From Pseudomonas viridiflava (lineage in GTDB: Bacteria; Pseudomonadota; Gammaproteobacteria; Pseudomonadales; Pseudomonadaceae), in NCBI RefSeq assembly GCF_003702045.1, contig NZ_RBTP01000042.1, forward strand, positions 1 through 64,000: DNA of 64,000 nt, read 5' to 3'. Below the pieces are notes generated by a model. That model was not told where the DNA came from. It saw nothing but the letters and a program-made list of their open reading frames with translations, and did no database searches. The position numbers were made by a program, and so were the translations under genes. Shown here piece after piece: positions 1 through 9,918 of the stretch; positions within the stretch are counted from its first letter, which is position 1, and every line of letters begins with the position of its first letter.

Positions 1-1414
1 TGCCCACGGTGTAGCCGGGCAGATGCAGACTGCCGGGCGCGTCGCCAGGAACGGCCTTGATGGTGCCCGGCTGCGCGGTCGCAGGACCGTCGGCCTTGGC
101 GCTCTTGCCATCGTCGGCTTGACGGTTCTGGTAGAAGTCACGCAGACCGAAGAACGCCAGCGTTGCGTAGGCCAGAACCAGGGTCGCCACTTGCAGACCG
201 GTGAGGCTTGCGCGGTTGAGCTCGGACAGCTGCCATTCGCCAAAGCTGAACATCGCGCCGTACATACGGGCTGCGACGTGCAGGTTTTCTGCGCGGAAGA
301 TCACCCAGCCGACGACCACCAGCAGGAAGGTCAGTGCCCAGCGAATCACGTTGAAGTTGTAAGGCTTGGTATTGATGCCCAGCGCTTTCTCGATCGCCAG
401 CCACATGCCGTGCCAGGCACCCCAGATGATGTAGGTGACGTTGGCGCCGTGCCACAGACCGCCCAACAGCATGGTCAGGAACAGGTTGCGGTAGGTTGCG
501 AACTTGCCGCCACGGTTGCCGCCCAAAGTGATGTACAGGTAGTCACGCAGCCAGGTGGAGAGGCTGATGTGCCAGCGACGCCAGAACTCGGTGATCGATT
601 GGCTGATGTAGGGCTGTTTGAAGTTTTCCATGAAGCGGAAACCCATCATCAGACCCAGGCCGATGGCCATGTCGCTGTAACCGGAGAAGTCGAAATACAG
701 CTGAGCGGTGTACGCCAGCGCACCAAGCCAGGCGTCGCCTGTGGTCGGGTTCTGCAAGGCGAAGCAGTGGTCCGCCACGACCGCGAGGGTGTCGGCGATG
801 AACACTTTCTTGATGAAGCCCTGCATGAAGCGTGTGGCGCCTTCGGAGAATTTGTCCAGCGTGTGTGTACGGTTGTTGAACTGGTCGGCCAGATCACGGA
901 AACGCAACACGGGACCTGCGATCAGGTGCGGGAAGATCGCCACGAACGCAGCAAAGTCGATCAGGTTGCGGGTGGCCGGTGTGTCGCCGCGATACACGTC
1001 GATGATGTAGCTGATCGACTCGAACACGTAGAACGAAATACCAATCGGCAGCAACACGTGCGTCAGGATGAACGGTTCCAGACCCATCGAGGTCATGGCC
1101 GCGTTTATGCTGTCCACGCCGAAGTTCGCGTACTTGAAGTAGCCCAGAATGCCGAGGTCCACGACCACGCCGAGCAACAGCCAGCGCTGTGCCGGTTTGG
1201 TCCGCACGCCTGCTGCGCCCACTTTGAGGCCGATCCAGTAGTTCCAGACGGTGACGCCTATGAACAGGGCCAGGAAGTCCACACGCCACCAGGCGTAGAA
1301 GATATAGCTGGCGATCAGCAGCAGCAGATTGCGATAGCGTTGCCCGCTCAAGTAGTACAAGCCGAGGAAGATCGGCAAGAACAGGAACAGGAACACGTTG
1401 GATGAGAAAACCAT
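1..1414 (-). CDS. algI: AlgI, alginate O-acetyltransferase membrane subunit (3' end outside window)
   Basis: MBOAT-family membrane protein. It is thought to take acetyl groups from a cytoplasmic donor and pass them across the inner membrane for O-acetylation of mannuronate by AlgJ/AlgX. 471 codons are visible; the family is about 520 residues, so only the C-terminal tail is missing. The protein is strongly hydrophobic throughout. The MBOAT core includes EFWRRWHISLSTWLRDYL near residues 286-303 and GGLWHGAN with the invariant His at residue 322, the number used for the P. aeruginosa enzyme. GGAGAG sits 6 nt before the ATG. It is the most distal alginate gene visible and is separated from algL by an unusually long 165-bp gap carrying a repeat. 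Confidence 0.95.
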   Translation of the reverse strand, partial: MVFSSNVFLFLFLPIFLGLYYLSGQRYRNLLLLIASYIFYAWWRVDFLALFIGVTVWNYWIGLKVGAAGVRTKPAQRWLLLGVVVDLGILGYFKYANFGVDSINAAMTSMGLEPFILTHVLLPIGISFYVFESISYIIDVYRGDTPATRNLIDFAAFVAIFPHLIAGPVLRFRDLADQFNNRTHTLDKFSEGATRFMQGFIKKVFIADTLAVVADHCFALQNPTTGDAWLGALAYTAQLYFDFSGYSDMAIGLGLMMGFRFMENFKQPYISQSITEFWRRWHISLSTWLRDYLYITLGGNRGGKFATYRNLFLTMLLGGLWHGANVTYIIWGAWHGMWLAIEKALGINTKPYNFNVIRWALTFLLVVVGWVIFRAENLHVAARMYGAMFSFGEWQLSELNRASLTGLQVATLVLAYATLAFFGLRDFYQNRQADDGKSAKADGPATAQPGTIKAVPGDAPGSLHLPGYTVG

Positions 1415-1579
1415 CCTTATCTCTCCGTTTGTCCAACATTCAAGGGCCCAAAGCCCCCCCAAACCCCCCATCGAAAACAGGGGGGTAAATCACTCTGGGA
1501 GCGGACGTGTCCAGGAAAACAGGACAGCCTGAACATCTTCGCGGACATGTCCGCTCCCACTATTCAAAACCGCATCGAA
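1415..1579. repeat. REP-like inverted repeat between algL and algI
   Basis: The two arms, GGGAGCGGACGTGTCC (1497-1512) and its near-exact reverse complement (1543-1558), differ at one pairing position and are separated by 30 nt. The outer bases read TGGGAGCGGAC...GTCCGCTCCCA. A C-rich stretch with a CCCCCC / GGGGGG pair lies at about 1464-1485. The same GTGGGAGC...TTGTCCGCG family recurs near 17566 and 29507. Unlike those copies, this one lies inside an operon. Confidence 0.75.
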
Positions 1580-2713
1580 TCAGGAACCGTCCTTGTCGCC
1601 TTTTTCATGAGACGGGTCGTAGACCTTGGTCAGGTCGCCACCCAGACGGAACGTCTTGAACGGCTGCTTTTCGTGTTTCTCTTCAAGCGTTTCCGGGTTG
1701 CAGGTGTAGAGCGAGCAGTACGGTTCCAGCCAGGCGAATTTCGGGTCCTTTTTCAGGTCCGTCATGTCCTGCTTCTCACCGTTGTGCTCGGCGAACATCG
1801 AAGGATCCTTCACGCCAGCCAGCACACGGTCAGCCAGACGCTTGAGCGCACCGTTGTTTTCCGGACGCAGATCCACACCATTGGCCTGGGCGAAGCTGGC
1901 GATCATGGCCAGTGGCGGCAAGGCATAGTTGTGATACGAAAGGGCGCGTTGACGGCGCTTCATTTCGTTAGGCAGGAAGCCGTCCTTGTCCACCTGATTG
2001 GCGGCAACCTTGAACTCCTTGATCGCCCAGTCGAACAGGTCCTGACGATTGGTGGCGACGGCCGTTGACATCACTGACCAGGCGGCCCAGTACGAGTGGT
2101 TGTTAATTTTTTCCAGCGGCAGATTGCTCCAGTCGCTGACCACCTGATCGGCCAGTTTGCTGAACCAGGCTTCGATGATCTGCGCGTCCTGCTGACGGTT
2201 GGCCAGCGGCTTGGAGTCGGAGAACTTCAAGCGCAGGTACGCCGACGACATGCTGCCCAGCGCCCATTTGCGCATGGACTTGCCGGTATGGTTGAACTCG
2301 CGGGACTCCAGCGCATCGGCCTTGGCCCAGGTGGTCATCATGTTCAGCGCGCAATCGAGCTGCTCGGGACGACCGTCGCGCATGTACTGCATCACGACTT
2401 TGCTCACGCCGCGCTCAAGGGTGGTGATGTCCTTGGTCGCATCGCGAAAGGCTTCTTCGGACTTCAGGTTCAGGGTGGCGCGAGCCTTGTCCGAACCTTC
2501 GTACTTGCTGCGAAACACCAGTTTGTCGGTGTAAGGCGTCGGGATGGCATCACAGGTAAAGTTGTGATCACCGGTCTTCATCTTTTCGATCGGTGCGTCA
2601 TAGCCTTTTGGTGGAACCAGCGTCGCGGATGCGGACGCACCCATTGCCCACGCCATCGATGACAGGATTGCCATCGACAGCAGGGTAGGGCGTATCAGTT
2701 TCGGAGTCTGCAT
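1580..2713 (-). CDS. algL: AlgL, periplasmic alginate lyase
   Basis: Poly-beta-D-mannuronate lyase of polysaccharide lyase family 5. It clears misdirected alginate from the periplasm during secretion. The 377-residue length is normal for the family. The N-terminus is a Sec signal peptide (hydrophobic stretch at residues 8-28, ending ASASA). The family motif NNHSYW is at residues 204-209, with H206 the likely catalytic neutraliser, and the second catalytic cluster [11 protein letters not shown] is at residues 253-263. The gene starts 8 nt after the algX stop, so the two are translationally close. No truncation is seen. Confidence 0.96.
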   Translation of the reverse strand: MQTPKLIRPTLLSMAILSSMAWAMGASASATLVPPKGYDAPIEKMKTGDHNFTCDAIPTPYTDKLVFRSKYEGSDKARATLNLKSEEAFRDATKDITTLERGVSKVVMQYMRDGRPEQLDCALNMMTTWAKADALESREFNHTGKSMRKWALGSMSSAYLRLKFSDSKPLANRQQDAQIIEAWFSKLADQVVSDWSNLPLEKINNHSYWAAWSVMSTAVATNRQDLFDWAIKEFKVAANQVDKDGFLPNEMKRRQRALSYHNYALPPLAMIASFAQANGVDLRPENNGALKRLADRVLAGVKDPSMFAEHNGEKQDMTDLKKDPKFAWLEPYCSLYTCNPETLEEKHEKQPFKTFRLGGDLTKVYDPSHEKGDKDGS

Positions 2714-2721
2714 ATGTCACC

Positions 2722-4161
2722 TCATAGTCCGGCTTGAGCGGTGTGTTTCGCAGCGCTCGGGAACACGTTGCGTTTGCATACTTTCGCTTCGACTTTCTGT
2801 GGCTCTGCTCCTGCTTCCGGTCCCTGGATCTCGAGCGCCAGCAACTGCTGATCAGCCCAGTCCTCGTCTTCGCGCAATTCAAAGGCGAAGCGTCCATCGG
2901 TGTCCGAGGTTTCCGGCTTTTCGATTTTCAGGTCTTCGTGACGACCGTTCATGTACCAGAGCCTGGCTTGAAGGACTTTCACGGAGGTGTCGTCGAAGCG
3001 GATATCGATCTGGTTGTTACCGTTACGAATATCCTTGATGCCGTTCTTGCCGTTGACCAACACTTCGTTGTTGCCCGGCTTGAGGGTGGTGCTGGCACTC
3101 ATGATGGCAGGCTTGCCTTCACAGCCGTTGTCCAGCAGCGCCATCATCTGGCGATAGATGGTTTCCTGATCCAGGCGGTACAGCGGCGAGAATTCCCAGA
3201 TGAGAATTTTCGGCGGACGTTTCTGGAAGTCTTCGCTGCCCAGGTACTGCAACATCGAGCCTTCCAGACCGCCGCCGGGGAACGCGACGTTTAGCACATC
3301 GGCGCTGAGGTATTCCTGAAGGAAACCGCCAAAGTTGTAGTTCTTGCCACTGTGGCTGGTGCCGACCAGGGTGATTTCCGGGTTCCCGGAATCGCCGAAC
3401 AGATCGCCGTCACCGGCTTCGCCCTTGGGCTCGGTGCTGAACTGGTCCATGTATTGAACCGCGTAGCTGGTGCCACACAACTGGCCTGCCATGTTGTGCA
3501 GGGTGCCGTTCTTGCCCATGCGCCCGGAGATATGGCTTTCGAACTCACGCTTGGGAATGTCCGAGTAGCCCGGGACTTTCTTCACGGTTTCGGCCACGAT
3601 CTTCGCCGTGCGCTGCGCGCCGTAAGGCGTCCAGTGCTGGTCGCCGCGGAAGTAGAAATCGTGCGCCTGCTGTTCGTTGGTCAACGGCGACAGGTCTGGC
3701 ACCCAGTAGCCCATCTTGCTGAAGCGCCCCAGCATGGCTTGATAGTTCTTCAAGGCCTTGTTGTAGTCGTACTTGTCGCGTTCGGCGGGGAGCAACTTGT
3801 TACGGTCTACCAGGCCACGGGTTGGCTGGTAAACCACTACCAGCTCAACGCCTTTGCTCTTGAACGCATCGTGCAGTTCTTTCATGCGGCGGTAGCCGGC
3901 AGGCGTGGTGTCGAATTCCGTACGCAGGTCTTCCTGAGTACGGAACAGCCAGTCGCCTTCGGCTTGCACCAGCGTGGTGAAGTTCTGCTGATAGCGCGTG
4001 GTGTAGTTCTTCGCGTCGTGCGCAGCCGGGCACAGGCTGCAGCAGGGCTCGGCGGTAAAGGTAGGCGCTTGCGAGTCGTCCGCGCGAGCGACACCGGCGG
4101 CGGCCATCAGCGCGGCGGTGAGGCTGGACAGGCTCAACAGCTTGATCAAATGTGCGTGCAT
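2722..4161 (-). CDS. algX: AlgX, periplasmic alginate O-acetyltransferase
   Basis: Two-domain periplasmic protein: an SGNH-like acetyltransferase domain followed by a carbohydrate-binding module. It transfers acetyl groups to mannuronate and belongs to the alginate export complex. An in-frame ATG exists at 4179, overlapping the algG stop, but I place the start at 4161. AGGAAGG lies 8 nt before it. With this start the catalytic residues fall at D174 and H176 (GDQHW) and S269 (GTSHS), exactly the published P. aeruginosa numbers. A signal peptide covers residues 1-27 (ends GVARA). The length becomes 479 residues. Confidence 0.96.
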   Translation of the reverse strand: MHAHLIKLLSLSSLTAALMAAAGVARADDSQAPTFTAEPCCSLCPAAHDAKNYTTRYQQNFTTLVQAEGDWLFRTQEDLRTEFDTTPAGYRRMKELHDAFKSKGVELVVVYQPTRGLVDRNKLLPAERDKYDYNKALKNYQAMLGRFSKMGYWVPDLSPLTNEQQAHDFYFRGDQHWTPYGAQRTAKIVAETVKKVPGYSDIPKREFESHISGRMGKNGTLHNMAGQLCGTSYAVQYMDQFSTEPKGEAGDGDLFGDSGNPEITLVGTSHSGKNYNFGGFLQEYLSADVLNVAFPGGGLEGSMLQYLGSEDFQKRPPKILIWEFSPLYRLDQETIYRQMMALLDNGCEGKPAIMSASTTLKPGNNEVLVNGKNGIKDIRNGNNQIDIRFDDTSVKVLQARLWYMNGRHEDLKIEKPETSDTDGRFAFELREDEDWADQQLLALEIQGPEAGAEPQKVEAKVCKRNVFPSAAKHTAQAGL

Positions 4162-4175
4162 AACAATACCCTTCC

Positions 4176-5786
4176 TCATTCCCGCAGCTCGGTCTGGCTT
4201 TCGACGGGGTCGATCAATACGGCTTTCTTCTGGCGAACCAGCAGGTCGAGGATCTCGCTCTGGCGCTCGCCGAGAATGCCGTTGAGGCTGATGCCGACTT
4301 CCTTGGTCGGGGCCAGCATCGAAACGCGATACAACTCGACACTCAGGGGTGAGTCGATGGACAGCGGGCCGGAGCCGTTGCTGGCCAGCTCGCCGCCGAC
4401 CATGATCAACGACACCTGGGCGTCGAACGGATCGAGGTCGATGTCGCGGTCGGTTTCGCTCAGGTCCTTGATGTGGCCGTAGACGCCCATCAGGCCGTTG
4501 GCCGTGGCGATGTTTTCGTACAGCTTGATGTTCACGCTGTTACGCACGCGGATACCGTGGCGGCGGTTGGCAATCACACGGTTGCCCCACAGCAGGTTGT
4601 TGCCGCTTTCGTACAGGGTGATGCCGTCGGTATGGTTCTGGAAAATCTCGTTGTAGGCGACGATGTTGCCCACGCTGTTACGGTCCAGGACCACGCCGGA
4701 CAACTTGTTGTCGTGGCTTTTGTTGCGGAAGATGAAGCTGTTGTCGACTTCCCGGGAAATAATGATCCCGTGTTTCTTCTTGGTCCCGTAGACATCGTTC
4801 TCGGCAATGATCAGGCCGTGGGAGCGGTCGTGCGGGTCAATGCCGTAGACGATGTTGTCGCGATAAGTGTTGCCCTTGATCACGAAGTCACGCGTCTCGT
4901 AGCAGTAGAAGCCGTACCACATGTCCGAGAATTCCGAATCGACGATCCAGCCGGTCGGCTCGGCGCGCTTGAGAATTTTCGCGGTGTTCGGCGTGTACTG
5001 GGAAATACTCACGCCGTAGGACTTGCTCTGGTCATAGCCCATGCTCGCCATCTTGGTGTTGGCGATCCAGGTTTCCGAGCCGCCCCAAGTCAGCACGAAC
5101 GGGCGAAACTCGTCAGGCTTGCGATACGTCGCCAGGCTGTTGCGGGTTTCGCTCCAGGCATTGACCTGAGTGTGGGTGATCAGCATCTTGCCTTCGCTGA
5201 CGATGAACGAGCCTTTTTCCTGAGACAGACGCAGTTCTTTGGTCTTGCTGTCGATCTCGAAGATGCCGGTTTCCTTGACTAGAATCGGCAGGCGGGCCAC
5301 GTAGACGCCCGGCGACACTTCATTTAGAAACTGCTTGGGCACTTTCCTGACCAGGTCCTGAAGGTTCACGTAGCCGTCGGAGATCATGATGGCCTGCGGG
5401 ATACCCTTTTGACGGGCGACCCATTCAGCCATCTTGTTATCACCGCCGATGAATTCCTTCAGGCCGGTTTCTTCCATCATCCGGGCGACGGTGATCTTGC
5501 CCGGCTTGTTGCGCACGATCTTTTTCAGCGCCGCTTCTGCGGTGTAGCCGCTGACGTCCGGCAGTACCGGCTTGGCCATTTCCAGCGGCGCGGTGGGCGG
5601 GCTGGTGATGGTGTAGGTCTTGGCCTTTTGCAGCTCCTTGACCACCGCCTTCGGCGCCTCGGGGGTGACAGGCGCGTTGGCCAGTGCCGCGCTGCTGGCG
5701 ATCAGCAGGGCGCTGCTCAGCACGGCGCTTTCGAGCAGGGCGTGCGGCCAGGTGCGATTGCGCCCGTTGCTTGCTTGACTGTTCAT
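4176..5786 (-). CDS. algG: AlgG, mannuronan C-5-epimerase
   Basis: Periplasmic right-handed beta-helix enzyme that converts D-mannuronate residues to L-guluronate in the polymer; also part of the secretion complex. The long central part shows repetitive Asn/Gly-rich helix rungs. The catalytic motif DPHD is at residues 317-320, giving H319, the base reported for P. syringae AlgG. An upstream in-frame ATG at 5813 overlaps the algE end, but AAAGGAG sits 8 nt before the ATG at 5786 and only that start gives the correct residue numbering. A signal peptide lies at roughly residues 12-36. 536 residues. Confidence 0.96.
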   Translation of the reverse strand: MNSQASNGRNRTWPHALLESAVLSSALLIASSAALANAPVTPEAPKAVVKELQKAKTYTITSPPTAPLEMAKPVLPDVSGYTAEAALKKIVRNKPGKITVARMMEETGLKEFIGGDNKMAEWVARQKGIPQAIMISDGYVNLQDLVRKVPKQFLNEVSPGVYVARLPILVKETGIFEIDSKTKELRLSQEKGSFIVSEGKMLITHTQVNAWSETRNSLATYRKPDEFRPFVLTWGGSETWIANTKMASMGYDQSKSYGVSISQYTPNTAKILKRAEPTGWIVDSEFSDMWYGFYCYETRDFVIKGNTYRDNIVYGIDPHDRSHGLIIAENDVYGTKKKHGIIISREVDNSFIFRNKSHDNKLSGVVLDRNSVGNIVAYNEIFQNHTDGITLYESGNNLLWGNRVIANRRHGIRVRNSVNIKLYENIATANGLMGVYGHIKDLSETDRDIDLDPFDAQVSLIMVGGELASNGSGPLSIDSPLSVELYRVSMLAPTKEVGISLNGILGERQSEILDLLVRQKKAVLIDPVESQTELRE

Positions 5787-5812
5787 CTGTGGCACTCCTT
5801 TGGCGGTTCGCA

Positions 5813-7294
5813 TCAGAAGCGCCAGATGACGTCGACAATGGCGCGATGCATGTATTCATCCACGCCGTTGTGGTACGCGTCGCCGGGCTTGAAGACACCG
5901 GCACGCAAGCGCACCAGGGCCGACGGTTCGTCGAAGGACTGGCTCAGCGATGCTGGCAACAGACCCTGTTTAAAGTACTTGGTCACGACCAGGTCCATTT
6001 CCTGACCCAGGTCTTTGCGACCGTCTTCCAGCGGCAGCGAGCTGAAGGTATTGCTGTCGCCGTTCTCGCGAACCGCGTTGATACCCGAGCCACCGATGCC
6101 GGTGTTGCCGTCTACACGGCGGAACTTGTGGTAGATCAGCGAGGCGTCGTATTCCTCATTCATCTGCCAGGAGGCGAACAGCGAGCCGGTTTCCACGTTG
6201 GCCATTTCGCCCTGGAAGGCTTCGCCGAAGCGATGGATGCGCGAGCGCGTGCCGGTCCAGTTCGAACGGTTGCTTTCCAGGCCGTTCTGAACGTAGTCCT
6301 TGCTGGCGCGCGAGTAGGCCGCACCGACTTGCCATTGAGGATCCAGACGCAGGCGCAGGCCCAGGTCGGTGGCCCAGCCGTTCATGTCGCGGCTGTTTTT
6401 CTCGCCGGCAAAGTACTGATCGTTCACGCCGTTGACACCGATCTCGTCACGAGTGCCGTTGAGCCAGGTCAGGCTGCCCCAGTAATTGAGCTGATGGGTG
6501 TTGCGGTAGTTGTAAGCGTCGCTGTCGGCTTGCAGACCCAGCCAGGTGAGGTCGCCGTTGGACGTCTTGTCCAAGTCGTCGAGTTCCTGGCCCTGGTCCT
6601 TGAGCTTGCCGTCGTCGTGGCTGTAATGCGCACGCACGCCTGCCCAGTGACCCGGTGTCCACTGATAGCTGGCCGAGCCAAACAGATGCTGGCGATCTTC
6701 GTCGTCGGGGGCCAGTTCTGTCAGGTCGGTGCGGTATTCGCTGAAACGTTGCGCGGCGCCCAGTTCGGCCCGCAGCAGCGTGGTGTCGAACGTCCAGTTG
6801 ATGGCTTCGATGTTGGTGTCGTGCCATTGGCCATCGTCATTGCGCAGACGCTGGCGACCGACTTTCAGGATCTCGCCAGGGTAGGGCGTGAATCCGCTGT
6901 AGCCGATCCAGAATTCGCGCAGTGCAGCGTAGGTTTTGTCGACTTCGCGCTCGCTGGCCGTGCCGCGAGACACTTGAGTCTGGCCGTCGGCTGCGCCGGT
7001 GGACTGTTCCAGCGGGTCTGTCTGAATGGTGTCGGTGGCGGTGACCACTTGGCCCATCGCGTAAGCACTCCAGTTGCCGCGCTCGCCGTAGACCCACGGA
7101 CGCAGGTCCAGACCCAGACCGCTGACGTCGCCGCCCGAGCGGGTGCCCAGATCGCGGTCGTCTTCAAGCTGACCGGTTGCTTTCACTTCCAGACCGAAGT
7201 TCTGTTGTTCGGTCAGCGCTGCCAGCGTCGGGCAGGCCCACAGCAGGCTGAAGCCAAGGCCCACGCCAGCGGCCATCAGGGGATTCAACTTCAT
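5813..7294 (-). CDS. algE: AlgE, outer-membrane alginate export porin
   Basis: Outer-membrane beta-barrel (18 strands in P. aeruginosa) through which alginate leaves the cell; interacts with the lipoprotein AlgK. 493 residues. A Sec signal peptide covers residues 1-25 (ends PTLA). The mature protein alternates polar and aromatic residues as expected for barrel strands and ends in VDVIWRF, with the terminal Phe used by the BAM insertion machinery. Its ATG overlaps the algK stop by 4 bases. Confidence 0.96.
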   Translation of the reverse strand: MKLNPLMAAGVGLGFSLLWACPTLAALTEQQNFGLEVKATGQLEDDRDLGTRSGGDVSGLGLDLRPWVYGERGNWSAYAMGQVVTATDTIQTDPLEQSTGAADGQTQVSRGTASEREVDKTYAALREFWIGYSGFTPYPGEILKVGRQRLRNDDGQWHDTNIEAINWTFDTTLLRAELGAAQRFSEYRTDLTELAPDDEDRQHLFGSASYQWTPGHWAGVRAHYSHDDGKLKDQGQELDDLDKTSNGDLTWLGLQADSDAYNYRNTHQLNYWGSLTWLNGTRDEIGVNGVNDQYFAGEKNSRDMNGWATDLGLRLRLDPQWQVGAAYSRASKDYVQNGLESNRSNWTGTRSRIHRFGEAFQGEMANVETGSLFASWQMNEEYDASLIYHKFRRVDGNTGIGGSGINAVRENGDSNTFSSLPLEDGRKDLGQEMDLVVTKYFKQGLLPASLSQSFDEPSALVRLRAGVFKPGDAYHNGVDEYMHRAIVDVIWRF

Positions 7295-8703
7295 AGTGCT
7301 TCCTCACCGTCTTTTTCTTCTTGCAGGGCCTGCATCGCCATCACGCTCTGGTTGGCGGCTGCGCCCCGGACTTTTTGCTCACGTGCCAACAGATCCTTGG
7401 CGCCGGCGAGCTTTTCAGGCGGCAGTGTGGTGCTCAGTTGCTGGGCCAGTTCAGTGGCCTGCGGGGTTTCGCTGGCCAGCGCCAGTTGGGCGAATACCCA
7501 GGCGTTGACCGGGTCAGGCTTGGTGCCTTTGCCTTGTGAGAACAGTTGCGCAAGGGCGTAGTCGGCGCTGTTCTGGCCGCCACGTGCGGCGGTCAGCAGC
7601 TCGTCAACCGCTTTTTGCGGATAGACCTGGCCGAGGTAGCCACGGCGATAGATCTGACCCAGGTAGTAGTGAGCCGAGATTTCCGTCGCAGTGGCTTTCT
7701 TCAAATGCTCTTCAGCTTTGAAGGCATCGGGCGTGACCCATTTGCCTTCGTAATACAAACGACCCAGCAGCAGCTCAGCGCGTGGCTGGTCAGCGGCGCG
7801 ACCGTTTTCCAGGTATTCCATCATCTTGTTGACGTCGCCCAGTTCGGGGAAGTCGTAAAGCAGTTTGGCCAAGGTGACCCACGACGCCGGATAGCCCGGG
7901 GCGATGCCTTCCAGCAATTGCTGGGCAGTCTTTTCGTCCGGAGTACCGATGGTCGAGTCGCCCAGTACGCGCGCCACGCTGTCCACTCGCTGAGCGCTGA
8001 TGCGGCCAGCGGCGTGTTCGCTTTTCAGGCGTTCGATCAGCGCGGCCTGCGGTTCGGCCTGGCCGCGTGTCTGGTACACGGTGGCCAGTTCGACATAGCA
8101 GATGTCTGTGGTGTTCAGCGCCTGCTTGCAGATGCTTTCCACTTCATCCAGATGCTCGGCGTAGGTGCCTTGGGTGCGATACAGCAGCACTTGGGCCAGA
8201 CCGGCTTCCGGGTAACCGGCGGCGCGCCACTCGCTGATCTTCTGCTGCGCATTCACTTGCGGGAAGGTATGCGGGTATTGCAGATACAGCATGGCCAGCG
8301 GGACCAGCGTGCCTGACTCGCCGTTGGCGAAGGCTTTCTTCAGCAGCGCTTCGGCTTCGTGGCGTTCGGCATCGGTGGCGTCCGGCTTGGCGGCCAGCAG
8401 ACGGCCCAGACGCGATTGCGCCCGTGGCGAAGTCTCGGCGGCCGCACGGTAAGTGGCTTCGGCCTGTTTGAGCAGGGCCGGGTCGCGGGTGTTGACCTGA
8501 ATATCTGCCAGGCCAACCTGTGCATCGCTGTAGCCCAGGTCCGCCAGCTGCCGATAGTTCTGCTCCGCCAATGCAGTGTCGCCGTTTTTCAAGGCTTCAT
8601 TGGCAAGACGTTGGTCAGGCAGGCCGGCACAGCCGCTCAGGCCGAGCGCGACGGCGAGGCTCAATAGCGTGGGGGTCGACAGGCGTCGTAGTGGGCTGCT
8701 CAT
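7291..8703 (-). CDS. algK: AlgK, outer-membrane lipoprotein with Sel1/TPR repeats
   Basis: Scaffold of the alginate secretion complex; helps localise AlgE and bridges periplasmic partners. The lipobox LSGC places the lipidated Cys at residue 25. The rest is built of helical Sel1-like (TPR-type) repeats, for example around residues 90-125, 280-330 and 335-400, rich in A-x-x-x-L-x-x-A patterns. 470 residues, normal length. Overlaps algE by 4 bases; only 2 nt separate it from alg44. Confidence 0.95.
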   Translation of the reverse strand: MSSPLRRLSTPTLLSLAVALGLSGCAGLPDQRLANEALKNGDTALAEQNYRQLADLGYSDAQVGLADIQVNTRDPALLKQAEATYRAAAETSPRAQSRLGRLLAAKPDATDAERHEAEALLKKAFANGESGTLVPLAMLYLQYPHTFPQVNAQQKISEWRAAGYPEAGLAQVLLYRTQGTYAEHLDEVESICKQALNTTDICYVELATVYQTRGQAEPQAALIERLKSEHAAGRISAQRVDSVARVLGDSTIGTPDEKTAQQLLEGIAPGYPASWVTLAKLLYDFPELGDVNKMMEYLENGRAADQPRAELLLGRLYYEGKWVTPDAFKAEEHLKKATATEISAHYYLGQIYRRGYLGQVYPQKAVDELLTAARGGQNSADYALAQLFSQGKGTKPDPVNAWVFAQLALASETPQATELAQQLSTTLPPEKLAGAKDLLAREQKVRGAAANQSVMAMQALQEEKDGEEAL

Positions 8704-8705
8704 GA

Positions 8706-9878
8706 TTACAGACCCGCAGCCACGGCTTTGTCGATCAGCCAGTTCACGGAAGGACCGCGATCACTGACCACTTCGACAGGACGGCCGGCCAGCGAGCTGC
8801 TCAGGCTTTCGTCAGGCTTGATCTGCACACGGATGTCAGTAGACAGGTCGGTGTCGCTCAGGTTGGTGCTGCTGACGATTTCGCCGGTGCGCAGTTTGTT
8901 TTCACCGGCAACCTGGAAGCTGACACGGGTGCCTGGCTTGACGTCGTTGAACTGGCGATAGGTAAAGCGTGCTTCAACCGTGGCCGGTGCGTTGCGTGGC
9001 ACCAGTTGGAAGATCACCTGGCCTTTGCTGGCGTACTGACCATCACCCACCAGTTGGCGAGCCACAACGCAGTCGCATGGGCTGGTCAGGGTGCCGCTCA
9101 TTTGCTTGCCGTACAGTTCTTCGATCTTGGCTGGCTGCAGGTCTTCACCGGTCAGGCTGCCTTTGAGCATTTCCAGCATGCTGGTGTTGAACGTGGCCAG
9201 CGGGGCGCCTTTGGTGGTTTCGCCGTTAGGCTGGACCAGGCTCTGTACGGTGCCCTCGCGAGGCATGGTGATGTCCATGCTCGGGATCGACACCAGGCCG
9301 GCCGAGGCGTGGCTGACGAAATACAGGCCGTAGATGGTCTTGAAGATAAAGCCGAACGCCGCCAGACCCACGATGAAGATGCCAAGGCTGAACGTCACCG
9401 CGCGCAGGCGACCCATTGCGCTCATGCCGCCGTCGTTGCCCTTGACCTTGCGCGCCTTGGTGAAGTTGTCGCGCTGCAGGGTGGCCAGCACTTCGCCCAG
9501 GCTGACGATGTCGCCGGACAGGTGCGAGGTGATCAGGTGGCGCAACGTGGCGATGTCCTGAGCTTCCAGATTCTGAAACTGGCAGCCCACGCGGCCACTG
9601 GCGTTATCCACCGAGCGGACCTGCATTTCCACGTCCATCGCCAGACCGAGGTTGTCGATCAGAAACTGCAGACGACCCTTGATGACTTCACCTGCGGTGT
9701 AGCGTTGACCTTGGGGGGCGATGAAGCTCAGGCCACCGGCCGACAGGTCTTCGATACGCACCAGTGGCGCGTTCGGCTGGTCGTTCAGCAGGCGCAGCTT
9801 GGCAGGGATCTTGACCCGGGCGTGTTGGCGCTGGGCTTCGGATTCATGTACGACGTTCGCATTCACGGCTGTATTCAT
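8706..9878 (-). CDS. alg44: Alg44, c-di-GMP receptor of the alginate polymerase complex
   Basis: Inner-membrane protein that binds cyclic-di-GMP through an N-terminal PilZ domain and activates the polymerase Alg8. The PilZ ligand residues are present at the P. aeruginosa positions: R17 and R21 (QRQHAR) and D44-L-S46-AGG. A single membrane helix is near residues 160-185, followed by a periplasmic HlyD-like region (residues about 200-380). 390 residues. Lies 40 nt after alg8. Because of this receptor, polymer output should depend on the c-di-GMP level as well as on transcription. Confidence 0.95.
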   Translation of the reverse strand: MNTAVNANVVHESEAQRQHARVKIPAKLRLLNDQPNAPLVRIEDLSAGGLSFIAPQGQRYTAGEVIKGRLQFLIDNLGLAMDVEMQVRSVDNASGRVGCQFQNLEAQDIATLRHLITSHLSGDIVSLGEVLATLQRDNFTKARKVKGNDGGMSAMGRLRAVTFSLGIFIVGLAAFGFIFKTIYGLYFVSHASAGLVSIPSMDITMPREGTVQSLVQPNGETTKGAPLATFNTSMLEMLKGSLTGEDLQPAKIEELYGKQMSGTLTSPCDCVVARQLVGDGQYASKGQVIFQLVPRNAPATVEARFTYRQFNDVKPGTRVSFQVAGENKLRTGEIVSSTNLSDTDLSTDIRVQIKPDESLSSSLAGRPVEVVSDRGPSVNWLIDKAVAAGL

Positions 9879-9918
9879 GGCTATTTTTCCTACTTAAGCG
9901 ATTAATCCGTTGGCCCGG

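Noticed and set aside
23-1405. Long open frame on the plus strand opposite algI
   Set aside because: It is a shadow of the GC-rich algI gene: no ribosome-binding site, no recognisable domain, and the minus strand encodes a full MBOAT protein with invariant His.
1415-1579. CRISPR-like or transposon end at the algL-algI gap
   Set aside because: Only one inverted pair with no regular spacers and no transposase; fits a REP-type element.
5684-7561. 625-codon plus-strand open frame opposite algE and part of algG/algK
   Set aside because: Spans three well-supported minus-strand genes; Ala/Val/Gly-rich composition is typical of antisense frames at this GC content.
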